From the NCBI GenBank assembly GCA_020048645.1, contig JAIFMG010000075.1, positions 1 through 43,045 on the forward strand: DNA of 43,045 nucleotides, read 5' to 3'. Each line of letters begins with the position of its first letter. Within the stretch, counting starts at the first letter, position 1. The position numbers and the translations under genes were made by a program. This document shows, in pieces, positions 23,007-31,857 of the stretch. The DNA comes from Bacteroidota bacterium (lineage in GTDB: Bacteria; Bacteroidota; Bacteroidia; Bacteroidales; UBA6013). Under the pieces are notes generated by a model. It made no database searches. It was not told where the DNA came from and saw nothing but the letters and a program-made list of their open reading frames with translations.

Positions 23007-26000
23007 ATGCAGAACAAAGGAGCCATAAAGGTGTTCGCCATCGCACTGGCTTTGGTGTGCGTTTACCAGCTCTCGTTCACCTGGGTGACGAGCAGCGTGG
23101 AAAGCGACGCGAGAGAATACGCGCAAGGAGACCCCCTCAAGGAACGCATCTACCTCGATTCCATCGCCGGCCAGCCCGTGTATGACTTCCTCTTCCTTCG
23201 CGAATACACCTACCGCGATTGCCAAGAGAAGGAAATCAACCTGGGCCTCGACCTCAAGGGCGGCATGAACGTGACGCTCGAAGTGTCGGTCCCCGACCTC
23301 ATCGTCGCGCTTTCCGGCAACAGCAAGGATTCCACCTTCGTCAAGGCCATCCGCATGGCCCGCGAAAGGCGCCTGGACAGCCAGGAGGACTTCATCACCC
23401 TGTTCGCCGAGTCGTTCGCGGAAATCGACCCAGGCGCGCAAATGGCCTCCGTCTTCGCCACCTTTGAACTCAAGGACAAGGTCAAGTTCGACACCTCGAA
23501 CGACGACGTGATCAAGGTGCTGCGCGAGCAGACCCAGGTGGCCATCGACAACTCGTTCAACATCCTGCGCTCGCGCATCGACCGCTTCGGGGTCAGCCAG
23601 CCCAACATCCAGCGCCTCGAAGGCAACGGCAGCCGCATCCTGGTCGAACTGCCAGGCGTGAAGGAGCCCGAGCGCGTGCGCAAGCTCCTGCAAGGCACCG
23701 CCCAGCTCGAGTTCTGGGAGACCTACGACAACAGCGAGGTCTTCCCCTTCCTCCAGCAGGCCAACGAGCGCCTGGCCGCCATCCAGGCCGCCGAGCAAGG
23801 CGTTGACACCGCCGCCGCCATGGCCCCGGCCGTCGCGGATTCGACCGCACAAGTCGCCGCCACCGAGGCCGACTCCACCGCCCTGGCCGCGGCGCCCGAT
23901 TCCGCGGCGCAAGCCGGCAGCCTGCTCGACGAGCTGGCTCAGACCCAGGACTCCGCCGCCTTGGCCCAGGCCAACATCGAGGAGTTCCGCAAGAACAACC
24001 CCTTGTTCACCCTGCTCAATCCTGCCGTTTCGCAAGAAGGGCAGCTTTCGCAGGGCGCCGCCGTCGGCTTCGCGCTCTCGCGCGACACCGCCCAGGTAGG
24101 CCAATACCTGCGCATGGCCCAGATCAGGGCCCTCTTCCCCCGCGACCTGAGTTTCCACTGGGAGTTCAAGGCCATCGGCACCGAGCAAGGCCAGGAGAAC
24201 ATCTTCCGCCTGGTGGCCATCAAGAAGGCCTCGGCCAACCGCGACGGCTCGGCGCCCCTGACGGGCGAAGCCATCGTCCAGGCCCGCCAAGACTTCGACC
24301 CCACCAGCGGAGCCGCCTCCGTCGATATGAACATGAACACCGAAGGCAGCCGCGTATGGGCCCGCCTGACCAAGGAGAACATCGGCAAGCAGGTGGCCAT
24401 CCTGCTCGATGGCTACGTCTATTCGTACCCGGTCGTCAACCAGGAAATCCGCGGCGGACGCTCGCAGATCACGGGCGACTTCACCATCGTCGAGGCCAAG
24501 GACTTGGCCAACATCCTCGAGTCTGGCCGCCTGCCGGCCCCCGCCCGCATCATCGAGGAGGAAATCGTCGGTCCTTCGCTGGGCCAGGAATCCATCGACG
24601 CCGGGCTCTACTCCTTCCTGATCGCCTTCCTGCTGGTCATGATTTACATGGTCATGTACTACAAGTCCGCCGGCGTGGTGGCCGACATCGCCCTGATGGC
24701 CAACCTGTTCTTCATCTTCGGCGTGCTGGCCTCGCTGCGCGCGGTCCTGACCCTGCCGGGCATCGCCGGTATCGTCCTGACCATCGGTATGTCCGTTGAC
24801 GCGAACGTGCTCATCTTCGAGCGGGTCCGCGAGGAAATCCGGAATGGCAAGGGCCTGAAGCTGGCCGTGACCGACGGTTACAAGAACGCCTACTCGGCCA
24901 TCATCGACGCCAACATCACCACCCTGATCACGGGCATCATCCTCTACGTGTTCGGCCACGGCCCCGTCAAGGGCTTCGCCACCACGCTGATCATCGGCAT
25001 CCTGACCTCGCTCTTCGCGGCGATCTTCCTGACCCGCCTGATCTTCATCTGGATGATGGACCGCGACAAGCCCGTGAGCTTCTCGACCAAGCTGACCGAG
25101 AACGTGTTCAAGAACGTGAACATCGACTTCATCGGCAAGCGCAAGATCGCCTACATCGCCTCCAGCGTGGTCATCGTGCTGGGCCTGGTATCGCTGCTGA
25201 CCCGCGGCCTCAACCAAGGGGTTGACTTCGTGGGCGGACGCAGCTACGTGGTGGCCTTCGAGCAGCCCATCCAGACCACCGAGGTAGCCGAGGCCTTGGA
25301 GACCGTCTATGGCACGGCCCCGGAGGTCAAGACCTTCGGCGGAGACAACCAGGTCAAGATCACGACCAAGTTCATGATCGAAAGCGAGGATCCCAACGCC
25401 GACAGCATCGTCGAGGCGAAACTCTACGAGGGTCTGGCTCCCTTGATCCCAGGCATCGACCGCGAGACCTTCCTGGAGGTGAACCGCCGGAGCTCGCAGA
25501 AAGTGGGCCCGACCATCGCCGACGACATCAAGGTATCGGCCGTCTATTCCATCTTCTTCGCCCTGGCGCTGATCTTCCTCTACATCTTCGCCCGCTTCCG
25601 CAACTGGCAGTTCGGCCTCGGCGCCGTGGCTTCGTTGGCGCACGACGTGCTGATCGTCATCGGCCTCTTCTCGATGCTCTACGGCTTCATGCCGTTCTCG
25701 CTGGAGATTGACCAGGCCTTCATCGCGGCCATCCTGACAGTGGTGGGCTACTCCATCAACGACACCGTGGTGGTCTTCGACCGCATCCGCGAGCACTTCG
25801 CCCTGCACAAGCAAGACACCCGCGAGAAGACCTACAACAACGCCTTGAACGACACCCTGAGCCGCACCCTGGGCACCTCGTTCACTACGCTTCTGGTCTT
25901 GTTCGCCATCTTCCTGTTCGGCGGCGAGGTCATCCGCGGATTCACTTTCGCGCTGATAACCGGCATCATGGTCGGTACCTACTCTTCCATCTTCGTGGCC

Positions 26001-26123
26001 ACGCCCATCGTTTACGACACCTTCAAGCGCCAGGAAGTCGCCAAGGCTGAGAAGGAGAAAAAAGGCGTCACACCGAAGAAGCCCGCCACGGAGCCCAAGC
26101 CTACCAAGCCCGTGGCATCCTAA
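23007..26123 (+). CDS. secDF: Fused protein translocase subunit SecDF
   Basis: 1038 aa from ATG at 23007 (MQNKGAIKVFAIALALV); the open frame upstream runs through the promoter and is not used. SecDF uses the proton gradient to pull exported proteins out of SecYEG. The SecD half: TM1, a large periplasmic region with GLDLKGGMNVTLEV and RSRIDRFGVSQPNIQR, then TM2-6 with SVDANVLIFERVREE. The SecF half begins near 700 with VNIDFIGKRKIAY, GVDFVGGRSYVVAF and SINDTVVVFDRIREHF. The key Asp residues in SVDANVL and INDTVVVFD are present. A low-complexity Ala/Asp/Ser/Thr stretch of about 60 residues (around 265-325) is inserted in the first periplasmic domain. The fused form is usual in Bacteroidota. Confidence 0.96.
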   Translation: MQNKGAIKVFAIALALVCVYQLSFTWVTSSVESDAREYAQGDPLKERIYLDSIAGQPVYDFLFLREYTYRDCQEKEINLGLDLKGGMNVTLEVSVPDLIVALSGNSKDSTFVKAIRMARERRLDSQEDFITLFAESFAEIDPGAQMASVFATFELKDKVKFDTSNDDVIKVLREQTQVAIDNSFNILRSRIDRFGVSQPNIQRLEGNGSRILVELPGVKEPERVRKLLQGTAQLEFWETYDNSEVFPFLQQANERLAAIQAAEQGVDTAAAMAPAVADSTAQVAATEADSTALAAAPDSAAQAGSLLDELAQTQDSAALAQANIEEFRKNNPLFTLLNPAVSQEGQLSQGAAVGFALSRDTAQVGQYLRMAQIRALFPRDLSFHWEFKAIGTEQGQENIFRLVAIKKASANRDGSAPLTGEAIVQARQDFDPTSGAASVDMNMNTEGSRVWARLTKENIGKQVAILLDGYVYSYPVVNQEIRGGRSQITGDFTIVEAKDLANILESGRLPAPARIIEEEIVGPSLGQESIDAGLYSFLIAFLLVMIYMVMYYKSAGVVADIALMANLFFIFGVLASLRAVLTLPGIAGIVLTIGMSVDANVLIFERVREEIRNGKGLKLAVTDGYKNAYSAIIDANITTLITGIILYVFGHGPVKGFATTLIIGILTSLFAAIFLTRLIFIWMMDRDKPVSFSTKLTENVFKNVNIDFIGKRKIAYIASSVVIVLGLVSLLTRGLNQGVDFVGGRSYVVAFEQPIQTTEVAEALETVYGTAPEVKTFGGDNQVKITTKFMIESEDPNADSIVEAKLYEGLAPLIPGIDRETFLEVNRRSSQKVGPTIADDIKVSAVYSIFFALALIFLYIFARFRNWQFGLGAVASLAHDVLIVIGLFSMLYGFMPFSLEIDQAFIAAILTVVGYSINDTVVVFDRIREHFALHKQDTREKTYNNALNDTLSRTLGTSFTTLLVLFAIFLFGGEVIRGFTFALITGIMVGTYSSIFVATPIVYDTFKRQEVAKAEKEKKGVTPKKPATEPKPTKPVAS

Positions 26124-26150
26124 GCGCAGCTCAAGACAAGACCTGACCAC

Positions 26151-26185
26151 AAGAAAAGGCGTCCCACCGCGGGGCGCCTTTCTTG
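26151..26185 (+). terminator. Terminator after secDF
   Basis: Stem AAGAAAAGGCG-CCC paired with GGG-CGCCTTTCTT, with a short GC loop, 28 bp after the secDF stop. Confidence 0.75.
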
Positions 26186-26310
26186 TTGAATGGGGATGCC
26201 TTCCAGGCCTTGGCGAGGGCGAGGAAATACAGGGTGGACGGCCGTCCATTTTGCCGTTTTTTTTCCGAAAAATAATGCCCTTCCTCCCAAGCCGTAGGGG
26301 CTTTTTTTGC

Positions 26311-26318
26311 TACCTTTA
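26311..26318 (+). promoter_or_regulatory. Candidate -7 box of the MFS gene
   Basis: TACCTTTA differs from TAnnTTTG in the last base and lies 27 nt before the ATG at 26345. A poly-T stretch precedes it. Confidence 0.35.
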
Positions 26319-26344
26319 AAGCCCCTAAACACCCCCCACGACGA

Positions 26345-27730
26345 ATGAACGACATGCCCCAAGATTTTTCGAGCCGCCCGCTGACCCGCTGGTCGGTGCT
26401 GGTGCTGGCCAGCCTCTCCATCTTCGCCAGCTACTACTTCTACGACGTTTACACGGGCGTGAAGGCGGCCATGAGCGCGACGCTCCAGTTCGACAACTCG
26501 GACTACGGCACGATGCTCTCGTACTACAGCGTGGCCAACACCTTCCTGCTGATGTGCGTCTTCGGCGGCATGGTGCTCGACAAGTGGGGGCTTCGGCTGG
26601 GCGGCAGCACCTTCGCGGGCGTCATGGCCCTGGGCGCCCTGGTGACGGCCTACGGCGGCAGCGACCTCTACCGCGAGGGCGGGCCGTTCTACGCCTTCTT
26701 CAGCAGCTTCGCGCCCAGCTACTCGGCCGAGCTGAAGATGATGATGCTGGGGCGCTTCCTGTTCGGCCTGGGCTCGGAGACGCTGATCGTGGCCAACAGC
26801 AAGATCGTGGTCAAGTGGTTCCAGGGCAAGGAAATGGCCTTGGCCTTCGGCATCAACCTGGCCCTGGCCCGCATCGGCACGGCCGGGGTGCTCTGGGTCT
26901 CGCCCATGTTCGACTACTGGCAGGCCGCCGTCTGGCTCGGGGCCGCGATCACGGTCTTCGGCTTCGTGGCCTTCCTCTTCTACAACATCTTCGACCACCG
27001 GCTCGACCGCGACCGGCGGGACGTGCGGCTGGCCCAGGGCGCCAACGCCGCGCCCGAGGAGGAGTTCCGGCTGGCGGACCTCTTCGTGCTGCTCAAGAAC
27101 CGGTCGTTCCTGTTCATCACCGCCCTGTGCGTGCTGTTCTACTCGGCCGTCTTCCCCTTCCTGGCGTATGCCCCCGACATGCTGGTCAACAAGTTCGGCA
27201 TGTCGGACGACCTGTCCTCGCAGATCGCCTCCATCATCCCCTTCGGCACCATCCTGTTCACGCCGCTCTTCGGCTTATTCGTGGACATGAAGGGCAAGAG
27301 CGCCAGCATGATGATCTACGGCTCGATGCTGCTGATCCTGGTCCACCTCTGGCTGTCGCTGACCAACCTGCCGCCTTACGTGCCGATCTTCGTGCTGGGC
27401 GTGGCCTTTTCGCTGGTCCCGGCGGCCATGTGGCCCTCCGTGGCCAAGATCGTGGACCCCAAGACCACGGGCACGGCCTATGGGGTCATGACGACCATCC
27501 AGAACTTCGGGCTGATGATCTTCCCCTGGCTGATCGGCGTGGTCCTCGACCGCACCAACCCCGGCGTAACGGCCGAGCTGGTCGAGCAGGGCAAGGCCAG
27601 CTACGACTACACCTTGGCCGTGCTGATGATGGTGGGCTTGGGCATGATGGGCATCGTTTTCGCGTTCCTGTTGCGCCGCGACGACCGGATCATGGGCTAC
27701 GGCCTGGAGAGGCCCACGGTCAGCAAGTGA
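26345..27730 (+). CDS. MFS transporter
   Basis: 461 aa with about 12 TM helices in two bundles of six and a central cytosolic loop (about 218-245; DHRLDRDRRDVRLAQG). The helix 2-3 loop has GGMVLDKWGLRLGG, matching the MFS G-x-x-x-D-x-x-G-x-R signature, and the equivalent in the second half is LFGLFVDMKGKS. Helices 3-4 are separated by an unusually long outside segment (YGGSDLYREGGPFYAFFSSFAPSYSAELK). It resembles nitrate/oxalate-type or unclassified MFS members; the substrate is not deducible. There is no adjacent enzyme gene. Confidence 0.88.
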   Translation: MNDMPQDFSSRPLTRWSVLVLASLSIFASYYFYDVYTGVKAAMSATLQFDNSDYGTMLSYYSVANTFLLMCVFGGMVLDKWGLRLGGSTFAGVMALGALVTAYGGSDLYREGGPFYAFFSSFAPSYSAELKMMMLGRFLFGLGSETLIVANSKIVVKWFQGKEMALAFGINLALARIGTAGVLWVSPMFDYWQAAVWLGAAITVFGFVAFLFYNIFDHRLDRDRRDVRLAQGANAAPEEEFRLADLFVLLKNRSFLFITALCVLFYSAVFPFLAYAPDMLVNKFGMSDDLSSQIASIIPFGTILFTPLFGLFVDMKGKSASMMIYGSMLLILVHLWLSLTNLPPYVPIFVLGVAFSLVPAAMWPSVAKIVDPKTTGTAYGVMTTIQNFGLMIFPWLIGVVLDRTNPGVTAELVEQGKASYDYTLAVLMMVGLGMMGIVFAFLLRRDDRIMGYGLERPTVSK

Positions 27731-27798
27731 TTTTAGCGCCTGAAAACCAAGCCATTCGGTTCGACACGCGTTTTTTTTTCAAAAAAGGCGCTCAGAAT

Positions 27799-27829
27799 TT
27801 TGGAAAAACCCAAATCGTTCTTATATTTG
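27799..27829 (+). promoter_or_regulatory. Promoter of tRNA-Arg
   Basis: TTTG at 27799-27802 and TATATTTG at 27822-27829, with 19 nt between them, match the full Bacteroidota consensus. The tRNA starts 17 nt downstream. Confidence 0.82.
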
Positions 27830-27845
27830 CAGCCGCTCCGGCAAC

Positions 27846-27918
27846 GACTTCGTAGCTTAATGGATAGAGCATCTGACTACGGATCAGAAGGTTGTGGGTT
27901 CGAGTCCCCCCGAGGTCA
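27846..27918 (+). tRNA. tRNA-Arg (anticodon ACG)
   Basis: A 73-nt cloverleaf: acceptor GACTTCG/CGAGGTC (one G-T pair), D arm GCTT...GAGC, anticodon stem TCTGA/TCAGA with loop CTACGGA giving anticodon ACG (read as ICG), and a T arm with the invariant TTCGAGT loop. The second pair of the T stem is a T-C mismatch. Discriminator base A; CCA is not encoded. Confidence 0.95.
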
Positions 27919-27938
27919 CAAAACGATTTTTATCGTTA

Positions 27939-27962
27939 CCCCGCGCAAGCGGGGTTTTTTAT
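27939..27962 (+). terminator. Terminator after tRNA-Arg
   Basis: CCCCGC-GCAA-GCGGGG followed by eight T residues, 20 nt after the tRNA. This is a classic intrinsic terminator with a GNRA tetraloop. Confidence 0.92.
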
Positions 27963-28008
27963 TTCGAAGGTCCAGGTTCCAGCCCTAGCGGCCCTTGGGA
28001 AGGGACTC

Positions 28009-29286
28009 CTAGCGGATGGAGCTGAAGACCTCCATGGCCACCAGGGCATCGTGCCGCTGGCTAGGGGCCCGGTGATAGACCCACACCACGTACTCGTTCT
28101 CGGTCTGGTAGAAGTCGCCCTCCAGCTCGGCCAGGTCGGCCACGTTGGTGCCGTGCCGCAAGTAGGCATACTGGTAGGTGTAGTAGCCTTGCTTGACCTT
28201 GAGCGCCAGGACATAGGCCCTTTCGTGCGGATTGTAGCTCATGCGGTGCGACTCGGGGAAGGCCCAGTCGCTGATCTGGCCGAAGACGAAGAGCTCGCCA
28301 TCGTGGAACTCGGCGTCGCGGCGCAGGCGGAAGTGGATCGTGACGTAGTCGGCCATGGCCTGGCTGTCGTTTCGGCCCTCGATCTTGACGAGCCTCCGGC
28401 CGTTGAGGTCGTCCTGGAAGGTGTAGGTGTTGAAGCGCCTTTCGAGGTCGGTGGCCAGTTGGAAATGGTAGCGCTGGCCGAGCAGGTAGATGCTGTCGGT
28501 CTGTATCTCCTTGAAACGGATGTTCTTGGCGTCGAAGTGCCGGAACTCGTTGCCTCCGGGGAAGATCAGGTAGTCGCGGTCGCGGTAGGTGTAGGTGCCC
28601 TGGTTCGTGAAGTCGGGCTGGATACCCCAGACCATGTTGTCCTCGCGCTGGTTCTGGCCGATGCCCACGAGCAGCTCGCGGTAGGGGTCGCGGATGTTGA
28701 GGCCCTGGTCGTGGAGCGAGAGCTCGATCTGCTGGTGGGTGTAGCGCAGGCTGGGATGCGCGGCGGGCTTGACGGTGGCGGCGATGTCCATCCGGGTCTC
28801 CAGGACGTAGAACCTGCGGGTTAGGACCACCTGCTCGGGGTCGTAGTTCCGAAACACCTTGAAGATGTAGTTGCCCGAGAGCAGCGGGCGGCAGTCGCTG
28901 TTGGGGAAGACCACGTGGTAGTTGATGAACTTCTGGAGGGTGCTGGCGGAATAGTCGAACTCCCAGATGTTGCTGGTCTCGAAGCCTTCGAGGTACTCCA
29001 GGGGCAGGAGGTCGGAGGGAGTCCAGTCGGCGTTGCAGTGCAGGATGGTGTACTGGTAGTCGTTGGGCCGGCCGGAGAGGTCGTCGAATGAGAAGCGCAG
29101 GGCGTCGTCGGTGCCGAGCCGGAGGATGGGCCGCGAGAGCTCCCAGCCCTCGCGGTGGGCCAGGACGGTCTGGATGTTGTCGTCCCAGACCTGGTCGTGG
29201 TAGGGCGTGTCGAGCACCTGCGCGGCCAGGGGCGCGGCCAGGAGCGCGAGGCAAAGCGAGGCGAGGGCGGCCAGGCGGATGGGCAT
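28009..29286 (-). CDS. DUF5103 protein, type IX secretion system Plug
   Basis: 425 aa. The signal peptide ends near APLAAQ (residue 23). The mature part is the DUF5103 family: an N-terminal beta-rich DDNIQTVLAHREGWELSRPIL segment, NDYQYTILHCNADWTPSDL, GFETSNIWEFDYSAST, a middle domain with YRELLVGIGQN, and a C-terminal domain with FGQISDWAFPESHRMSYNP. In the SprA translocon of the type IX secretion system the Plug closes the periplasmic side of the pore (established for Flavobacterium johnsoniae). It lies at the end of a leftward run that contains glycan-modifying genes. Confidence 0.88.
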   Translation of the reverse strand: MPIRLAALASLCLALLAAPLAAQVLDTPYHDQVWDDNIQTVLAHREGWELSRPILRLGTDDALRFSFDDLSGRPNDYQYTILHCNADWTPSDLLPLEYLEGFETSNIWEFDYSASTLQKFINYHVVFPNSDCRPLLSGNYIFKVFRNYDPEQVVLTRRFYVLETRMDIAATVKPAAHPSLRYTHQQIELSLHDQGLNIRDPYRELLVGIGQNQREDNMVWGIQPDFTNQGTYTYRDRDYLIFPGGNEFRHFDAKNIRFKEIQTDSIYLLGQRYHFQLATDLERRFNTYTFQDDLNGRRLVKIEGRNDSQAMADYVTIHFRLRRDAEFHDGELFVFGQISDWAFPESHRMSYNPHERAYVLALKVKQGYYTYQYAYLRHGTNVADLAELEGDFYQTENEYVVWVYHRAPSQRHDALVAMEVFSSIR

Positions 29287-29325
29287 GTCGTTGGGGCGTT
29301 GGGGGTGGATGCGGAAGGCCCGCGC

Positions 29326-29982
29326 TCAGTGGGCGAACACGTAGCCGATGATGTTGGCCCCCATCTGGAGGGCCTTCTGGTGGATCTCGACGGGGTCGTT
29401 GTGTACCCTGGGGTCCTCCCAGCCGTCGCCGAGGTCGCACTCGTAGGAATAGAAGCAGACCAGCCGTCCCTGGTGGACCAGCCCGAAACCCTGCGGCGGC
29501 TTGCCGTCGTGCTCGTGTATCTTCGGCAGGCCGCTGCCGAAGCTGAACTTCTGCTTGTAGATCGGATGCGAGAAGGGCAGCTCCACGAAATCGAGCTCGG
29601 GGAAGACCTTCTTCATCTCGCGGCGCACGAAGGGGTCCATGCCGTAGTTGTCGTCGATGTGCAGGAACCCGCCGGCCAGGAGGTAGTCGCGCAGGTTGCG
29701 GGCCTCGTCGGGCGAGAAGAAGACATTGCCGTGCCCGGTCATGTGGACGAAGGGATAGTTGAAGATGTCCGGACTGCCGACTTCCACGGTGGCGGGGTCG
29801 GGGTGCAGGTTGGTCTTGAGCGAGCTGTTGCAGAACTCGACCAGGTTGGGCAGGGAAGTCGGGTTGGCGTACCAGTCGCCGCCGCCGTTGTACTTGAGCA
29901 GCGCGACGCGCACGGCGCTCTCCTGCGCGGACGCGCCCAGCCCCAGGGCCAGCGCCAGCATGAGCAGCAATTTGTGTTTCAT
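29326..29982 (-). CDS. DUF4159 domain protein, exported
   Basis: 218 aa from ATG at 29982. A signal peptide (MKHKLLLMLALALGLGASA) precedes a DUF4159 domain over nearly the whole mature chain: VALLKYNGGGDWYANPTSLPNL, YPFVHMTGHGNVFFSPDEA, LLAGGFLHIDDNYGMDPF, and a C-terminal GANIIGYVFAH. The fold resembles a glutamine-amidotransferase-like flavodoxin fold. In Bacteroidota it is often encoded with DUF5103 Plug or secretion-related genes. The ATGA overlap with the upstream membrane gene indicates translational coupling. Molecular function unknown. Confidence 0.82.
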   Translation of the reverse strand: MKHKLLLMLALALGLGASAQESAVRVALLKYNGGGDWYANPTSLPNLVEFCNSSLKTNLHPDPATVEVGSPDIFNYPFVHMTGHGNVFFSPDEARNLRDYLLAGGFLHIDDNYGMDPFVRREMKKVFPELDFVELPFSHPIYKQKFSFGSGLPKIHEHDGKPPQGFGLVHQGRLVCFYSYECDLGDGWEDPRVHNDPVEIHQKALQMGANIIGYVFAH

Positions 29983-31796
29983 AGTCCTTCTTGGGGGGTT
30001 TCGACTTGGTAGAGGATGTAGGTTCCCGGCTCGACGTCGGGGTTGCGCTCGGTGAGCAGCCGGTAGATGCCCCGGCCGGGGATGGATTGGCCCGCCACGA
30101 CTCCCACCCCGCAATGGATGCCATAGTGCCGCTGGGTGAAGTCGAGCAGGAATTTCATGCCCTGGTCGGAGAAGACGTAGAAGAAGTCGCGGTTGTCGAT
30201 GGAATGCCGAACCAGGTCGCTGCCCCTTTCGACGCCCGCCCTGCGGAGGCAGGCATAAAAGTACGGAGAAAATGTCTGCCACCCGCTGGGGATGCTGACG
30301 TAGGTGTAGCGATAGACCTTGAAGGGGTTCTGGTCGGCCTTGTCGAGCATGTTCAGGGCCGGCTGCACCATGACGGTCTTCCCGGCGAAGTAGTGGTTCA
30401 GGTAGTCGAAATTGGACTCGAAGGCCGAGTTCAGCTCCTGGGAGACCTCGGCCTCGCGGCGGATGTCGTCGGAGGCGCGGGCCAGGAGCAGGAAGCCCAA
30501 GGCCCCGAAGGCCAGCTTGCCGAGCAGCTCCACCCTGGGCCGGCGGGGCGCTTCCAGCTCGAAACGCCAGTCGAGCACGAAGACCAGACCCAGCAGCGCC
30601 ATCATGGCTATCGGGTCGGCGATCCGCTCCGGGAAGCGGTAGAAGATCCGCAGGTAGAAGATGCCGCCCAGGACATAGAGCGCGTAGGCCAAGAACAGGC
30701 CCAGGTTCCGCCAGTCGAAGCGGGCCAGCGAAAGCGAAAGCAGCAGCAGCGCCGCCCAGAAGTAGATCCGCATCACGGGCACGAACTCCTGCTGGAGCCT
30801 CTCCCAGCGGAAGCTGGCCAGGCGCTCCTCGGGCTCATAGATGCTCATCTGGTGGATGTTGCTCAAGGTGCGGACATTGTAGAGGTCCTCGTCGAAGCAG
30901 AGGTAGGCCCTGAACATCTCGTAGTCGCCCAAGTCCCAGCCGTTGGCCTCCAGCAAAGGCTGGTTGCCCACGTTGGCATTCAGGATCGGGAAGCCCTGCA
31001 AGGGGCCGCGCAGGTCGTTGAAGGCTCGGTACTCCTCGAAGGCCTCGCTGGTCCAGTGGTTCTTCCAGTACCAGTCCGCCAGGCCGAAAAGCATCACCGG
31101 AAGGAAGAAGACCAGGGCCGACAGCCCATGCCGCCGAAGGTGCGCCAAGGCCCAGAGCGCCAGGACAGGCAGCAGGAAAATCCCAACCGCCTGCACCCCG
31201 CGGAGCCGCACCAGCAGCGAGAGCGAGAAGGCCAGCCCCAGCAGGAGCGCCTCCCAGGCCCGCAGCTTCCGCCGGCGCGTCGAGACCATAAGGCTGAACA
31301 GCGCCGCCGCGCCCGGCAGGATGCTGCTGGCGTTGTAGCCCGTCCGGATCAGGAAGGTCGCGGACAGGAAGCTGAAACCCAGCAGCAAGGGCAGGTAGTA
31401 CAGCCGAAGCCGCCCCAGCAGCGAAAGCCCGTGCGCCAGCATGAAAAACGAAACGAAGGTCGAGAAGTACATCGCGTAGCCGTACCAGGGCACGTCCATC
31501 GAGACCTCCAGGTAGAGCCAGCTCAGGAACTTGCCCAGCATCAGCGACATGTACGAGACCGTATGCCCGCCCATGAGGGTCTCGATGATGGCGCCGTTGT
31601 CGTTGACCTTGAAGGTCGGCGTTACCGAGGACAGGACCGCCCAATGGAAGGCCAGCGTGTAAACCAGCGCGAAGACCACCCGGTTCGCCGGGCGCCTTTC
31701 CAGGAAAAGATGGAAGGCCTCCAGCGGGTTGCCCAGCGGCTGCGAAGTCGCGGCCCGCGGTGTCGCCTGTGCTTTGTTCTGCTTCTTTTTGCTCAT
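29979..31796 (-). CDS. Polytopic membrane protein, glycosyltransferase family 39/87-like
   Basis: 605 aa from ATG at 31796 (MSKKKQNKAQATPR); the longer open frame upstream belongs to the sulfotransferase in another phase. About ten TM helices fill residues 40-420, followed by a soluble C-terminal part of about 180 residues (SFESNFDYLNHYFAGKT-type region, ending QVETPQEGL). The first periplasmic loop has the acidic VNDNGAIIETLMGG, where GT-C transferases carry their catalytic acid. The layout resembles GT-C lipid-sugar glycosyltransferases of surface polysaccharides, but no diagnostic motif was seen. It overlaps the DUF4159 gene by ATGA and follows a sulfotransferase gene. Confidence 0.6.
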   Translation of the reverse strand: MSKKKQNKAQATPRAATSQPLGNPLEAFHLFLERRPANRVVFALVYTLAFHWAVLSSVTPTFKVNDNGAIIETLMGGHTVSYMSLMLGKFLSWLYLEVSMDVPWYGYAMYFSTFVSFFMLAHGLSLLGRLRLYYLPLLLGFSFLSATFLIRTGYNASSILPGAAALFSLMVSTRRRKLRAWEALLLGLAFSLSLLVRLRGVQAVGIFLLPVLALWALAHLRRHGLSALVFFLPVMLFGLADWYWKNHWTSEAFEEYRAFNDLRGPLQGFPILNANVGNQPLLEANGWDLGDYEMFRAYLCFDEDLYNVRTLSNIHQMSIYEPEERLASFRWERLQQEFVPVMRIYFWAALLLLSLSLARFDWRNLGLFLAYALYVLGGIFYLRIFYRFPERIADPIAMMALLGLVFVLDWRFELEAPRRPRVELLGKLAFGALGFLLLARASDDIRREAEVSQELNSAFESNFDYLNHYFAGKTVMVQPALNMLDKADQNPFKVYRYTYVSIPSGWQTFSPYFYACLRRAGVERGSDLVRHSIDNRDFFYVFSDQGMKFLLDFTQRHYGIHCGVGVVAGQSIPGRGIYRLLTERNPDVEPGTYILYQVETPQEGL

Positions 31797-31857
31797 CACG
31801 GATGCGTTTTCAGGCCCCAGCTTCAGCCTTGGGCCATGTCGAACAAGAGTTTTTCGC

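Noticed and set aside
22992..26249. 1085-codon open frame antisense to secDF
   Set aside because: It mirrors the secDF reading frame in GC-rich DNA, has an extreme Gly/Asp/Val/Glu bias and no recognisable domain; secDF is certain.
27846..27962. tRNA-Arg as an integration site
   Set aside because: No repeat of the tRNA 3' end and no integrase gene was seen in the window; the downstream genes are core secretion and glycan genes.
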